Assembly (NCBI GenBank): GCA_016648135.1
Contig: JADDOH010024980.1
Coordinates: forward strand, 434,001 to 498,000
DNA length: 64,000 nt
From: Agrypnia vestita
Lineage: Eukaryota; Arthropoda; Insecta; Trichoptera; Phryganeidae
Direction: 5' to 3'
The translations under genes and the position numbers were made by a program. This document shows positions 12,505 through 24,435 of the stretch, piece by piece. Under the pieces are notes generated by a model, which ran no database searches, was not told the DNA's origin, and saw nothing but the letters and a program-made list of their open reading frames with translations. Each line of letters starts with the position of its first letter. Positions within the stretch are counted from its first letter, which is position 1.

Positions 12505-15500
12505 ATGGAATTGTATCACGTACTTTTATTTTTTGGAATTTTGGGTGTAAGCAATGGTGCTAGAATACTCGGAGTGTTCCCCATTCCTTCGATAAGTCAC
12601 CAAGTAGTGTACAGAGCGCTGATGGAAGAACTAGCGAGGAGGGGTCACCACTTGGTCGTTTTAACTCCTGATCCTGTAGCATACACGGAACCAGAATACG
12701 AGAATCTCACGCAAATCGACGTGCACGACATTTCTTATGGGCGCTGGAATCCAAACATTAACTTTGCAAGTGAGAGAATAAAGTCCGATGATCCATCTTC
12801 AACATTTTTTTTGACGATGGAAATAATATTAGATGTGCTAGAGCACCAGTTTAAGCATCCTGCGGTACAAAAACTTTTAAGTGATCCAAAGGAACATTTT
12901 GATTTGTGTTTCTTCGAAATATTCGTCCATGCCGTTCGCCCTTTTAAGGAGAAATTCAAGTGTCCAATGATACTTTTTAGTTCCATGCCGGGATTGTGGA
13001 ACAACCATCTGGATGTTGGAAATCCAACGCATCCAATTTTATATCCCGATTTCACTCACTCAAACTCCCACCTGGCGATGAGAGAGAAATTTTCAATGGT
13101 ACATGATTACTTCTACCACATCTATTTGTATTACAGCACATTATCCCTATTTAGTGGTTTTGTTGAAAAATACTTCGGAAAATCTACTAAATCTATAGTA
13201 GAAATAGGAAAAAGTGTGGATATGATATTTTTAAATTATCACCCTGTTCTGATGGGAGTGAGGCCCTTGGTCCCCGCCACCGTCACGCTGGGCAGCATGC
13301 ACATCAAGCCTGGGAAGCCACTTCCTTCGGTAAGTTTGTGTTTATTTTTAAAGTTTACTCAATATAGAATTTCTATTTTAAAGCTCGTCAAAGTTATTTT
13401 CATAAACAGCAATGCTTTCTAAACAGATTATTTCAAATATCGACATCAGATGTTTTCAAATTTCTACATCAGATACTTTCAAATATCTACATCAGATGCT
13501 TTCAAATATCTACATCAGATGCTTTCTAATATCTACATCAGATGCTTTCAAATATCTACATCAGATGCTTTCAAATATCTACATCAGATGCTTTCTAATA
13601 TCTACATCAGATGCATTCAAATATCTACATCAGATGCTTTCAAATATCTACATCAGATGCTTTCTAATATCTACATCAGATGCTTTCAAATATCTACATC
13701 AGATGCTTTCAAATATCTACATCAGATGCTTTCTAATATCTACATCAGATGCTTTCTAATATCTACATCAGATGCTTTCAAATATCTACATCAGATGCTT
13801 TCTAATATCTACATCAGATGCATTCAAATATCTACATCAGATGCTTTCTAATATCTACATCAGATGCTTTCAAATATCTACATCAGATGCTTTCAAATAT
13901 CTACATCAGATGCTTTCTAATATCTACATCAGATGCTTTCAAATATCTACATCAGATGCTTTCTAATATCTACATCAGATGCATTCAAATATCTACATCA
14001 GATGCTTTCTAATATCTACATCAGATGTTTTCTAATATCTACATCAGACGCTTTCAAATATCTACATCAGATGCTTTCTAATATCTACATCAGATGCATT
14101 CAAATATCTACATCAGATGCTTTCTAATATCTACATCAGATGCTTTCTAATATCTACATCAGATGCTTTCAAATATCTACATCAGATGCTTTCTAATATC
14201 TACATCAGATGCATTCAAATATCTACATCAGATGCTTTCAAATATCTACATCAGATGCTTTCTAATATCTACATCAGATGCTTTCAAATATCTACATCAG
14301 ATGCTTTCTAATATCTGCATCGGACGCTTTCAGATATCTATGTATCTATCAAAAATAAGGCAAAACACTGATTGTTCGATTTTTTTCGATGTTTCAATCA
14401 GAAAAAAAGATTTTGAAAGAACATTTAAAAAAAATGAGTGTGTTGAGACTCCCATTAAATAATTTACACAGGTCGAGATTTGAGAATAGTTCTTTACTAA
14501 TACGGGGTCGCTGATAACGAATACGAAACACAACAAAACCAGATGATGAAAATATTGCTTCAAACGTGTTAGGTGAATTCAATAAGCTGGGCTGCAATTT
14601 GAGCCTAAATTTATTTTTTATATTCTCATATATACGAAACATTTCACTGAAGACGTGAGCAAAAACCAGACGGAAGAGTTCCATCAGAATGTAATAAAAA
14701 TTTCAGTGAAGATGGAATGTTATTAAGATGTCTAAATCGAGATAAACAAAATATTCAACAGGCATGAAAAACAATGAAGCGTAATTTTGTGGAATAACGA
14801 AATTGATTTCATTCTGAAAAATCTTCAACACACAAATTTTTTTTTAATAGAAATGTAAACAAAGTAAATAATGCAATAAATATAATAAAACATTTTATTT
14901 TTATAGGTGTCTATACCTGTATGAAAAATATATTTTCCTATTTTTCTCAAAAAACTAAAAATGCCATCGAGTTAAGAATGGTCAAATTATATATAATAAA
15001 ATCAGTTTTCAAACTCAAACAACTTTCAAAATGATTGCATTTGTTGACCTGTGTTTCATATTTTTGATATTTTGTTAGGGTTAATTTTTTTCCAAAACGT
15101 AAATTGTTTTTAAGAATTTAAAGTGAAATAAATAAATAAATATAAAATTATTACATACCTATTAAAGAATCTAAATATCGATATTCAATTAAACAACAGG
15201 TATTTAATTAAGGTACTTATCTAGTATTGTTTTTGGTGATTTTTTTGTACCATCACTAATACACTTAAAAAATAATAATCGTTAAAAATACGTAAAATAT
15301 ATTTTTTGGTAAAATAAAGATAATTTCTCCTGCACGTATCTTTATGATCCGATTTTTTTCTGAACTGGAAAAAATTAAGTTTTGTATTACAATAAATAAA
15401 CACTTAAAATATTCTTCAGAACCTTCAATGCATTCTGGATGATGCAAAGCATGGAGTGGTGTACTTCAGCCTCGGGAGTAACGTCAAGTCCGTCCAGCTT

Positions 15501-18500
15501 CCTGAGGAGACCAGGAAAACCTTCCTCGATGCATTCAGAGAGATGCCTTATACGGTGCTATGGAAATGGGAAAACGATTCGCTTCCTAACCAGCCTTCCA
15601 ATGTGTTCATATCTAAGTGGCTTCCACAGCAAGATGTACTCCGTAAGTATTTAGCAAAATGTTTTATTAATATCATCATTTAACTTGATTGAAAAGTCCA
15701 TTTAATCTTAAATCTAACGCTCATTAATAATGATTATTATTTTAAGTGATAGCTGAGTACGTAATCATTCATTAATGACGTATCGTCAATTGTTTCTTTT
15801 TTATTTTATTGTTTATATAATCCTCACTCACCTCGATACCTTAAATCTAAATTCAACTTTCTATCTAATCAAGGCCTTCCAATTATGACCTTTCACTCCG
15901 TTCAGCTGAGAGTACTACACTATCCATCCCCATTCATAAAACTGAAATCTTAAAGTTCTCATTTAAGTGCAGTCGGCTCGGCTGTGGAATTAACTATCAT
16001 CATTTTTTTTATTTATTATACTTTTTTTTTGGTTTTGAGGTTAGAACCCGCGACCATAGGTTCACGACGCGTTCATTTTATGGATATTAAAATTGTAGTA
16101 ATAAGGTGTTAAGAATATTGAGAAACATAATAAATAAATATATAGTGAAGCACATAGGAATTTCACAGGTATTTTTATTATTATTTTTTAGTTCATTTTT
16201 GAATGGTGTAAGTTCTTGAATTTTTCGGGTTATTTATTGAATGTTTTAATTCCTACAAATCATTTATGTTTTTTTTTGGTCAGACGTATTTCTTTTTCTT
16301 CTGAAATTTAATTTCTTTTAATTATTAAAACTCAAATTCACACTTATTCACTCACATTAATATTTTGCTTCCCTTACATTCCTCACAACTTTTCTAACTT
16401 ACGTTGCTTATAGTGTTACTTACATTTAATCAGATAGAGTATTTTATTATAGAACACAGAACTTCCTAAAAAACGATTGAAACGTTCGTGAAATCGCATG
16501 TAAACAGAATCTGACAGCTGACAAGAATTCAATATGGCGTCGTTAGTTTTGATATAGCATTTCCTTTCAATGTTTCGCTACAAGCTGCGTGCGCAACTTC
16601 CGTTACAATATTTTTTTACCCTAAACGCGCCAAAAGAAGTATAACTTCAATAAACTCAATATTATATAATATAAAACAATACAATATAAATTAATATAAC
16701 TTCAATAACTTCAATAAACTCAAGTAAAGTTATGACAGTGTTCAATTTTAAAAATAATTTTGAAAAGATCATTTAAGATATTTATTTGGTATTCGTAAAT
16801 TCATTCGCCAGATGATTTAAGTTAAAACGTTCACTTTGAATTTTTGCGTGATGACCTAAATACTTATTTGAAGAGTATAATAGCAAAGGCAGAAATATCC
16901 ACATAATAATATTTTGACAGGATAACTTACTTAAAATTTACTGAATTACCGAGGTTTTATAGGAAATATAGCTCTATCCCTTCCAAAATCATGTTTCCAA
17001 ATATCTATTAAAGAAAAAAAAATGTCTACCCAAGTGCCCAACTATATAAAGATACTGTTGATAGATTTAAATTAAAATTAAATAAATTGTAATATTTAAA
17101 GCATTAACTTTGTGGCCAGACGGGGGAAAGAGTCACCCCGTCTCCCTCTCTCCTCTGTTCAAATTCTTAATCCTTTTTGATAGTGCATGTTGGCCATTAG
17201 TTAGAGTAACACGCATGCGAATAGTATTTTGTGAAGGTGTTGGTGTGTAAATAATACTATGGTTGTGGTGTGTAGTGTTATTAACATGCTAGTGTAGTGG
17301 TTGATCTGACGAAGAGATGGATTACTTCTCCAAACCGGTAGACAAGAAAGTAATTTTAAGTGGTTATATACTAACATAAATAACATTTTGATACATTAAG
17401 TTTTAAATAGAAAATTTAGCTCCCCGGGATCGAAAATTTCAGGTTCATGTCCCGGTTATTGCCAAATATGTTATCGGTATAGCGATTTTTCTGTATATGA
17501 TTCTTTCTAATTGTTTCATCTCATTAAATTTAAAGATATTAAAGACAATTTTCTGTTACCATTATCCAAACATTTCAATACGTTTTTTTGTTACGATTAG
17601 ACCATCCGAACATCAAGGCGTTCATCACACAATGCGGTCAGCAGTCCACGGAAGAAGCTATCCATAACAACGTTCCCATGATAGGAATACCATTCCTAGC
17701 CGACCAGGACCGTAATGCGGACATCGTGGTGGAACACAACATCGGCAAGAAACTCAGTATCGTCACTGTCACGAAAGAGAAGATAATAGAAGCCATACGT
17801 GAAGTTATTGAAAACCCTATGTAAGTTAGCTATCCTTAAATAAATAATTAATGAATTCTATTGTAGACGTTGGTCTATCTAATTTGCCTAATGATTTGTC
17901 ATATGGTTGGGGTTCGATCCTTGTCCCGGGAGATAAGTATGTTAGTAGGCATAAGTACCATACATACTTAGTTATCTAATTAGTACCTATGGTGTAAATT
18001 ATGAGAGCGTTGCAAACATGATTAGCTCCGCACGCATTTAAAGCTTAATAAACATAACTTTCGAATGCAACTTAATTTAGTTTTTAACAAATATGGAAAT
18101 AAAAACACTTATTTTTAAGTTCTAAATATTTAATTTTTTACAGGCGTTTCACCTTATGATGGTATTATCAATCTCAATAGTTTCTTACCTTACCAAACCA
18201 AACCATCTCCTTACCCAAGCTAACCTAACCTCACCTAACCTTACTTAACCTACTATGTACTCCGAACGGCTGTTGAGTAATACAAAGTATATACAATGCT
18301 TAAGGATTTACACTACCCTAGTGGCCTGAATTTTAGGTATAAAATGGGTATTTTTTCTAGGGGTATTTTATTTTTTAGCACTTATTGAGGTCCATTTTTA
18401 TAAATAACATGTTAAAAAATTTTGAAAAAAATAACCTATTTATTTCCATTCTTGTAGAACTCCTCTGCTGGAACTGAGTTGCAACATTTCCCAGTGTACA

Positions 18501-20002
18501 CTAATAACATCTCCCATTTTATTATACTAATTTTCTGTGCTAATAATAAATTAAAGAATTTTATATTAAAAGAAGATTAGGATTAAAAAAAATGTGGGTT
18601 TAAAATTTTTAAATTATTGCAAACCTTTTTATATAGGTACAATTATCAATTTCGAATAGAAAATATTCTATAAACTTTGGGTAAAATGTCGACAGTTAAT
18701 AAGCGACTCCAAAGACTTTAGTATCACTGTAGTAGTTTATAGAGAATATTAAAAATTCATTCGCTTTAATACATGTCAAATAAAATGACAAAAAACTTTG
18801 AGATGATGATGAAATAAAAAAAATATTATTTAAATTTCTATGGAGTTTAAATAATCTTATTTCACTGGTATCAAGTGTCAAGTGGTATCACTGGTAAATG
18901 AGTGAAGTTGTGATATTCCAACATTTTACAGAAAAAAAAGTCAAAAATATTTTTTAAAAAATGCACGCTTTGATGTCGCTTATCTTGGTAACTGTCGAAA
19001 TTTCACCCAAAGTGTAAAGAACATTGAAGTTATCTTCTTTTAGCGCATTGAGATAGTATCTTTATTTTTACGGAAATTGCGCACGTGTGACGTGCACATT
19101 GTAGCAGAAATGCGTATAGCGGGAAACAGCATGTAGCGGGAGCAACATGTAGCGAAAATGCGAGACTAAGAAATGCACTTGAAACAAGTGTTCTAGTTAT
19201 ATCTAAATATAAAAACGAAATTACTTGGCTGGAGAAAGACTTGAACACGGACGCGCAGACGGCAACTACATGACAAAGCCACATCTTAGCTGGTCCGTTA
19301 AAAATACACTATATTACACTACAAGAGCAGGGCGTATCTAAGACGTGAACCATTCATTAAAGAAAATTTTTGTTTGCCAAATTATTTTAAATATTTGAAG
19401 CTACATTTATGTATGTATAAGTTTTAATTGTTTTCATGAAACCCGATTAAATAATCTACAATGATACGTGTAGATTTTTATAATTCAATACTTGGAACAT
19501 ATTTAATATATAATTTAACCTTTATTCAAGTTTATAAGTACAACTTCTACCGCGGATATATGAGTACATGTACGATTTTTTTCTATTCAAAATTACATGA
19601 AGGAGTAATTTTTTTATCATTCATTGTATTCTGTTGAGAGGTACATTAATCCCGAAACATGTTGATTATCCTTAAGTTTAATTGATAAAGTTTTATTTGT
19701 ATTATTGCAGCTACAGTTCCAATATACGTAGTCTCCGCGAGAAGATGTACGATCAGCCGCAGACCTCCTTGGAGCGGGCCGTGTGGTGGACGGAGTACGT
19801 GCTGAGGCACCGAGGGGCTCGTCATCTGCGCTCTCCCGCTGTCGATGTTCCTCTCTACCAGTTCCTCATGCTGGACCTTCTGGCCGTAGTCCTGGCTGTC
19901 ACTTTCCTGGCTCTTCTATTCATCATCATTGCAGTTCAAATTCTAACCAAATATGTTTGTTTCCAGAAACAAGACAAGCTAAATAAATTTAAAAATTCCT
20001 AA
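12505..20002 (+). CDS. UGT-B, UDP-glycosyltransferase (complete, 4 exons)
   Basis: Exons are 12505-13329, 15420-15642, 17601-17820 and 19711-20002, giving 519 codons, a normal UGT length. All introns are GT-AG with phases 0, 1 and 2. The ATG at 12505 opens a signal peptide (residues 1-18, ending SNG). His32 in SISHQ is the expected catalytic base. The usual Asp partner position appears to be Glu138 (FDLCFFE). Residues 285-350 hold VYFSLGSN and QQDVL. The UGT signature has TQCGQQS (359-365) and Asp384-Gln385. A membrane anchor lies at about 475-500, then a basic tail ending KFKNS (KxKxx ER retrieval). It is an ER-luminal enzyme conjugating lipophilic compounds. It is closest to UGT-C. The downstream AATAAA is altered to ACTAAA; an alternative AATAAA lies near 20152-20158. 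Confidence 0.93.
13430..14345. repeat. 23-bp minisatellite, about 40 units
   Basis: Lies in intron 1 of UGT-B. The unit is ctttcaaatatctacatc plus agatg. Three common forms differ at two sites: ctttcaaat, ctttctaat and cattcaaat. Every cattcaaat unit is preceded by a ctttctaat unit, so some units spread as dimers. Because 23 is not a multiple of 3 and the unit has no stop in any + frame, long ORFs of 23-residue period appear in all three frames. These are artefacts. UGT-C lacks the array at the matching place (about 31400). Confidence 0.95.
14346..15419 (+). other. Rest of UGT-B intron 1
   Basis: AT-rich, with no exon or transposon recognised. The first 80 bp resembles 31410-31490 in intron 1 of UGT-C. 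The intron ends at the acceptor TTCAG (15415-15419). Confidence 0.6.
15643..17600 (+). other. Intron 2 of UGT-B
   Basis: The left part (about 15750-15900) resembles intron 2 of UGT-C near 33000-33080. The part at 16440-17000 resembles intron 2 of UGT-A near 340-850. A block at about 17095-17400 is absent from the A copy and looks inserted. It contains a degenerate hammerhead-like core (ctgacgaagaga…ttctccaaac, 17310-17335). Confidence 0.6.
17095..17400 (+). mobile_element. Probable Penelope-like terminal fragment
   Basis: Present in UGT-B intron 2 but not in the aligned UGT-A intron. The 3' part has ctgacga followed by a gaga…tctc stem and then caaac, where a hammerhead core would have gaaac. 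Assignment to Penelope-like elements rests only on this resemblance. Confidence 0.35.
17821..19710 (+). other. Intron 3 of UGT-B
   Basis: Collinear with intron 3 of UGT-A: SINE remnant (about 17880-18040), ctaacct stretch (about 18205-18255), MITE (18671-19020) and the gtagcggga block (about 19110-19150). It ends at attattgcag (19701-19710). No coding sequence. Confidence 0.7.
18671..19020. mobile_element. MITE, fuller copy (UGT-B intron 3)
   Basis: Same element as 3315-3655. Here both terminal repeats are present: left actttgggtaaaatgtcgac and right gaaatttcacccaaagt. The inner ends carry aagcgac and gtcgctta. It sits at the matching place in intron 3, so it predates the A/B duplication. 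Confidence 0.65.
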
Positions 20003-20205
20003 TAGCTAACTGCAGTCGTAACTAAACCATTATGGGAAATGGATGGAATTGTTTTTTTATTCTGCTTGAGAAATTGTCCTGAAACACGATTCACCTGGTG
20101 AGAATATTAACAATCTAATAATTTAACTCATCAATGTTAAAATATAATTAAAATAAAACACAAATTACTTTGTTTTCACCACTATATTAGATTAAAAAAT
20201 CTACA

Positions 20206-20234
20206 TGTTTCGAGAACAATGTTCTCTTCATCAG
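20206..20234 (-). ncRNA. Hammerhead-ribozyme-like core
   Basis: On the minus strand: CTGATGA (20234-20228), stem II GAGAAC/GTTCTC, then GAAA (20211-20208). Mirror copy of the core at 20686-20712. Stems I and III were not resolved. Confidence 0.5.
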
Positions 20235-20685
20235 GTTATTGTGTACTAATCTTAAAAGTTGAAACAAGCAAATATGTTACGGTGAAGGAGCGGTTGAGGG
20301 GGTTGGTGAGGGGAGGGGGGGGTTCGAGGTGTTGATTATTATGGGTCATTTGGAATGTTAAGTGGAAAAATATTCAAAATAGGATTATGCAAAAATTTCG
20401 TCTGTGTATTTATTATATTAGACTTAATATTAACATTTTTCCTAATTTATAAATAATTTAGAAATACTCGAAATTAGGAAAAATGTTAATATTAAGTCTA
20501 ATATAATAAATACACAGACGAAATTTTTGCATAATCCTATTTTGAATATTTTTCCACTTAACATTCCAAATGACCCATAATAATCAACACCTCGAACCCC
20601 CCCCTCCCCTCACCAACCCCCTCAACCGCTCCTTCACCGTAACATATTTGCTTGTTTCAACTTTTAAGATTAGTACACAATAATC

Positions 20686-20712
20686 CTGATGAAGAGAACA
20701 TTGTTCTCGAAA
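20686..20712 (+). ncRNA. Hammerhead-ribozyme-like core
   Basis: CTGATGA (20686-20692), a perfect 6-bp stem II GAGAAC/GTTCTC with loop att, then GAAA (20709-20712). Followed by a possible stem III hairpin (tagatt…aatcta). This is the conserved catalytic layout of hammerhead ribozymes. Self-cleavage is untested. Confidence 0.5.
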
Positions 20713-20833
20713 CATGTAGATTTTTTAATCTAATCAAGTGGTGAAAACAAAGTAATTTGTGTTTTATTTTAATAATAATGTCACCACAAAGTTCAAGCCT
20801 TCATACAGAAGAAGAAAAAATATTCTTCGAACA

Positions 20834-21896
20834 GTTAAAATATAAGTTTTTGAGTTTAATTATAAGGTTAATTATAAGGTTAATTATAGCATCTCAAATA
20901 AATTACTGGAGTACAATAAAAAACATGTTCTTCAAAACAAAAATAAGTTTTTGAAAAAGAAAACACTACATAATTAACTGCTATTTATTGAATAATCAAC
21001 ATTTTTCGAGGTCAATGTGCCCTTCATCTGGATACATCTTATACTAAAAATTAAAATTATCAGTGTAGTAGACATTAATAAAAACAAAAAATAAATGCAA
21101 AGAAAGTAATAAATTTATAATGTTAAAACAAATTTAAAAGGCAAATAAATTTGCTTTTAACACTTTTCCTAAATTTAGTAGTAATTAATAACTCGTATTG
21201 TTTGTGTACTACGAAGTTAAAATAAAATAATTTTTATTATATTTTTTTTTAATCTACACTGAAATACTATATTATTTGTATGTTACATTTCAAAAACTTT
21301 GTTAAATATCAAAATCATGATTAGTTTTCAAAATATGGTTAGAGATTCAGAATAGTAATTGCTATTCAACAACTTAAGTTCCCCTAAATTTTAATATAAA
21401 AATTTCTAAATATCAAAGTATTAACAATATAAAAATGATTGCAAGCAATAAAATTTATTTATGTTGATTATACAATAAAAAGTTGTTTTATGAAAAGTGT
21501 GTATTATTAACAATAATTTAATCCATAAAAACTATGTTTTCACTATAAATTATTTTTTCGCAAGAAAACAACCTGTACGCAGAATATTTCATTTGATGTC
21601 ATTCAAACTCATTCAAACTTCTTCTCTGTATAGGATGGATGCTTCTATGAACGACTAATTTTCCCTATAGGTACTGCATAATCATAATTACCTCACCCAA
21701 GTGTGATTATTCAGGAACCTAGCCTGCCGAGCGCCGTTCTTAGTATCTTGGAGAAAAAAATGAATATCGTTTGAAAATAATTCCAGATTTAGTGTAAAAT
21801 ATTTCTGTTTTTGCTTGTCACTTTGTGAAAAAAATATAGAAAAAAAGTAAAAACTACAAAACGGAGAATAGAACCACCCCTTCCGGACCAGCGGCT
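20834..21896. repeat. Intergenic segmental duplication, copy 2 (left part)
   Basis: Matches about 4890-5930 downstream of UGT-A, including the degenerate hammerhead-like core (minus strand, 21004-21030) and 'gtatcttggagaaaaaaatg'. The homology stops at 'gcggct' (21891-21896) and resumes at 27913. No gene. Confidence 0.65.
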
Positions 21897-23460
21897 TGTA
21901 ACGTAACCTGCCTGTCTACCTAAGCTAAATACCTAACTATAAAGTTTAATAATATAAGTTTTACGAAAAGCCCAAAGCTTGAGACTTTAAGCTACCGAAT
22001 TGAGCTTTATTACGACTTTTGTGACTTTTAAGCAAACACTTTATGCTTTAAGCTACTAGATGAAAACTTAAGTCGAATTTAGAACTTCGGAAGTATATTT
22101 ACATGAAAGCTAATATTTTTTTTTTTCTTGATAAGAATTTATATTTTCAAAATTGGCCAGTCGTGATCTACCTAGTGGTTAGGAAAATTCCCCCTCCGTT
22201 GTGTTCGTAGCTATCCAAAATTCTTTTGATATGTGGTGAGATTCGTATTCTTATTAACGCGACTAGACTAATATAGAACGAATTCTTACCTAACTATGGA
22301 AATAACAAACGCACGTAACTAATCCGTACTCGTAATTAACATAACGGATTTATTTACTAAAGATGATAGAAGATGATAGAACCGTTATCGACACGAAATC
22401 CACGTATAATCTTCGAACACTTATAGACGAAATGCCAGAGACATAAAACATATTTCAGAAATTACTTTGGCCCTTCTAGAAACCGTTCCAGAATTCTACA
22501 GTTTCGCCTATACGAGAGATAGCCGATATCGTCCACGTCCTGAGTCGGCCTAAAAGCCAACTATATGCGGCGTAGCTGAGGAATAAACGCTAGTAGCAAA
22601 ACTTCCTTACATTGTACCGCCATAACTATAATACCACCGGGTTTAAAATACTGAAATATAAAACAATACAATCGTTGCCAAGTTAACGGCATACGCTAAA
22701 GATTCCGCCCGCCTTGATTATCAATACCTCATAATAGCAGCTTAGAACAGAGTTAGCACAACCACACGCGGTACCCATTTATGACAGATTTACAAGATAT
22801 AATAGCATACGTTATATTCAAAACACAAGTAAGAAACCTACCGATAGCGCGTCCCACGTTGTCCGATCTGCTCAATCTGTTCATAGTACATAGTGGGGGA
22901 AGACAAACATATTTATAACAACTAAGACGCATTCAGAGGCTCAGGGCAAGCTTTGTCTGACATTATCACAGCCCGAGATTCTAAGGGAATGGAAGATACA
23001 GTTTTGTAAGTGAAATTTAAGAAGTGTCTAACCACTTCTGTTCAAACGTGGATTCTAGATGCCCCCCCCCCTGTAGGGGGGAGGGGGATGCGGCCCCAGA
23101 GCATCGCCACATCCGGTGGTTAACTCCTGTTTAGACATAACCTCTCACACTAAGCTGCAGACCAAAACCAACCCGAGACTCTGTTGCTTCTGCTGGGATC
23201 CATTCAGCGTCCTTGTCCTCCTGGCGACAAACATATCAGGAAGTAATCCCGCGTCTGATATTAAGGTTTGTATATTGTCCCGCGGGGCAGTCAAATTGAC
23301 TGGTGTATAATGATGGGGATCCCACGTCGCGGCTACATGGGCCGGATTATTATTATGTTTACTGCTGATTAAAGGGCTGAATGAACTAACTGGGTGGCTG
23401 GAAAAGACTCATCCCTGAGTGCGTCAGACAGAGCCATGTTAGCATCGCCAATTATAGTTG

Positions 23461-23577
23461 ATGTGGTTGATCCCACGGTGTAGTCTAATTGACTAGAGAT
23501 ATTAAAGAGATAGTATAGATGTGGATGATCCCACGGTGTAGTCTAATTGACTAGAGATATTAAAGAGATAGTATTCC
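23461..23577. repeat. 58-bp tandem duplication
   Basis: Two nearly identical units with gatcccacggtgtagtctaa starting at 23469 and 23527. Inside the 6.0-kb insertion. Confidence 0.85.
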
Positions 23578-23817
23578 AGAGTGAATGTTATGGTTAATTG
23601 TGTGGTTCCTGATATGTATGTCCTGTGCCAGAGGAGAAGGGCTCCGAAAGGCTCCTGGTATACAGCAGTATAGTAAAGATGATTAATGATGTGTCAGGGT
23701 GAGATGTCAACTGGCATTCCCGATCAGGATACTCGTTCAAATAAATCAGCTTCTATTCAAGATATAACCATGGAGATCTGGATTCGATGACATCGAGGAC
23801 GACCAAGCATCGAGGTT

Positions 23818-24355
23818 CTTCCCACCAGCGTGTTACGGGTGAGTTCTCGACGCCGAGCTATAGGAAATAGCCGCATATTCTTGAGCCGTAGCCTCTCTAT
23901 TATAAGGATGGTATGCGTTAAGCTGCCCATGTTGTACGCCCACCTGGCGTGTCACGACACTTTGATCGCCACGATGCGAAAGAACCCCGATCTCCCTCCT
24001 TTCATGATCAATTCTGTCAGTCACGACAATCAGATTGGTGATGAGTGATGAAACTATTTTAGTACAGTATAAATTAGAATGTACATGATGGAGAAATAGC
24101 TGTCACTCCTGCATTCAGAACATAGAGGTTTGAAATCAATAGCCCCGCGACGATCAATCGCTGAGATGCTTCCCACCAGCGTGTTACGGGTGAGTTCTCG
24201 ACGCCGAGCTATAGGAAACAACCGCATATTCTTGAGCCGTAGCCTCTCTATTATAAGGATGGTATGCGTTAAGTTGCCCATGTGGTACGCCCACCTGGCG
24301 TGTCACAACGTATCGATCGTCACAGCGTCAATGAATTCCGACCTCCCTCCTTCCA
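23818..24355. repeat. Duplicated segment, about 188 bp, 351 bp apart
   Basis: 23818-24005 and 24169-24355 are close copies. They share cttcccaccagcgtgttacg at the left, tctctattataaggatggta in the middle and a diverged gatctccctcc end. ORFs on either strand recur in both copies and look like shadows of the repeat. Confidence 0.8.
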
Positions 24356-24435
24356 TTAACAAATCTTACAATGTTAAGATTCTTTTCATTAGTAATTTTA
24401 AATATGTTTAAGTTTTGCATACAAGCACCACGTTC

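Larger units (their letters stand above)
20147..20833 (+). mobile_element. Penelope-like insertion: inverted terminal repeats plus ORF start
   Basis: A near-perfect palindrome spans 20147-20773 (arms of about 300 bp around a roughly 20-bp spacer at 20450-20470). It is followed by a 60-bp tail that opens at ATG 20778 (MSPQSSSLHTEEEKIFFEQL) and stops abruptly. The insertion is flanked by an 11-bp direct repeat, gttaaaatata (20136-20146 and 20834-20844), and is missing from the matching place after UGT-A (about 4870-4890). Each arm carries a hammerhead-like core, at 20208-20234 on the minus strand and 20686-20712 on the plus strand. Inverted, truncated terminal repeats with variable target duplications suit Penelope-like elements; this assignment is inference. 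Confidence 0.65.

Noticed and set aside
13430..14345. CRISPR-like array
   Set aside because: The 23-bp units abut with no unique spacers, in a eukaryotic intron.
13412..14462. Several long overlapping plus-strand ORFs with a 23-residue period
   Set aside because: They are translations of the 23-bp minisatellite in all three frames and lie inside UGT-B intron 1.
23830..24411. ORFs on both strands of the duplicated 188-bp segment
   Set aside because: They exist on both strands of a repeat, without domain features or consistent frames.
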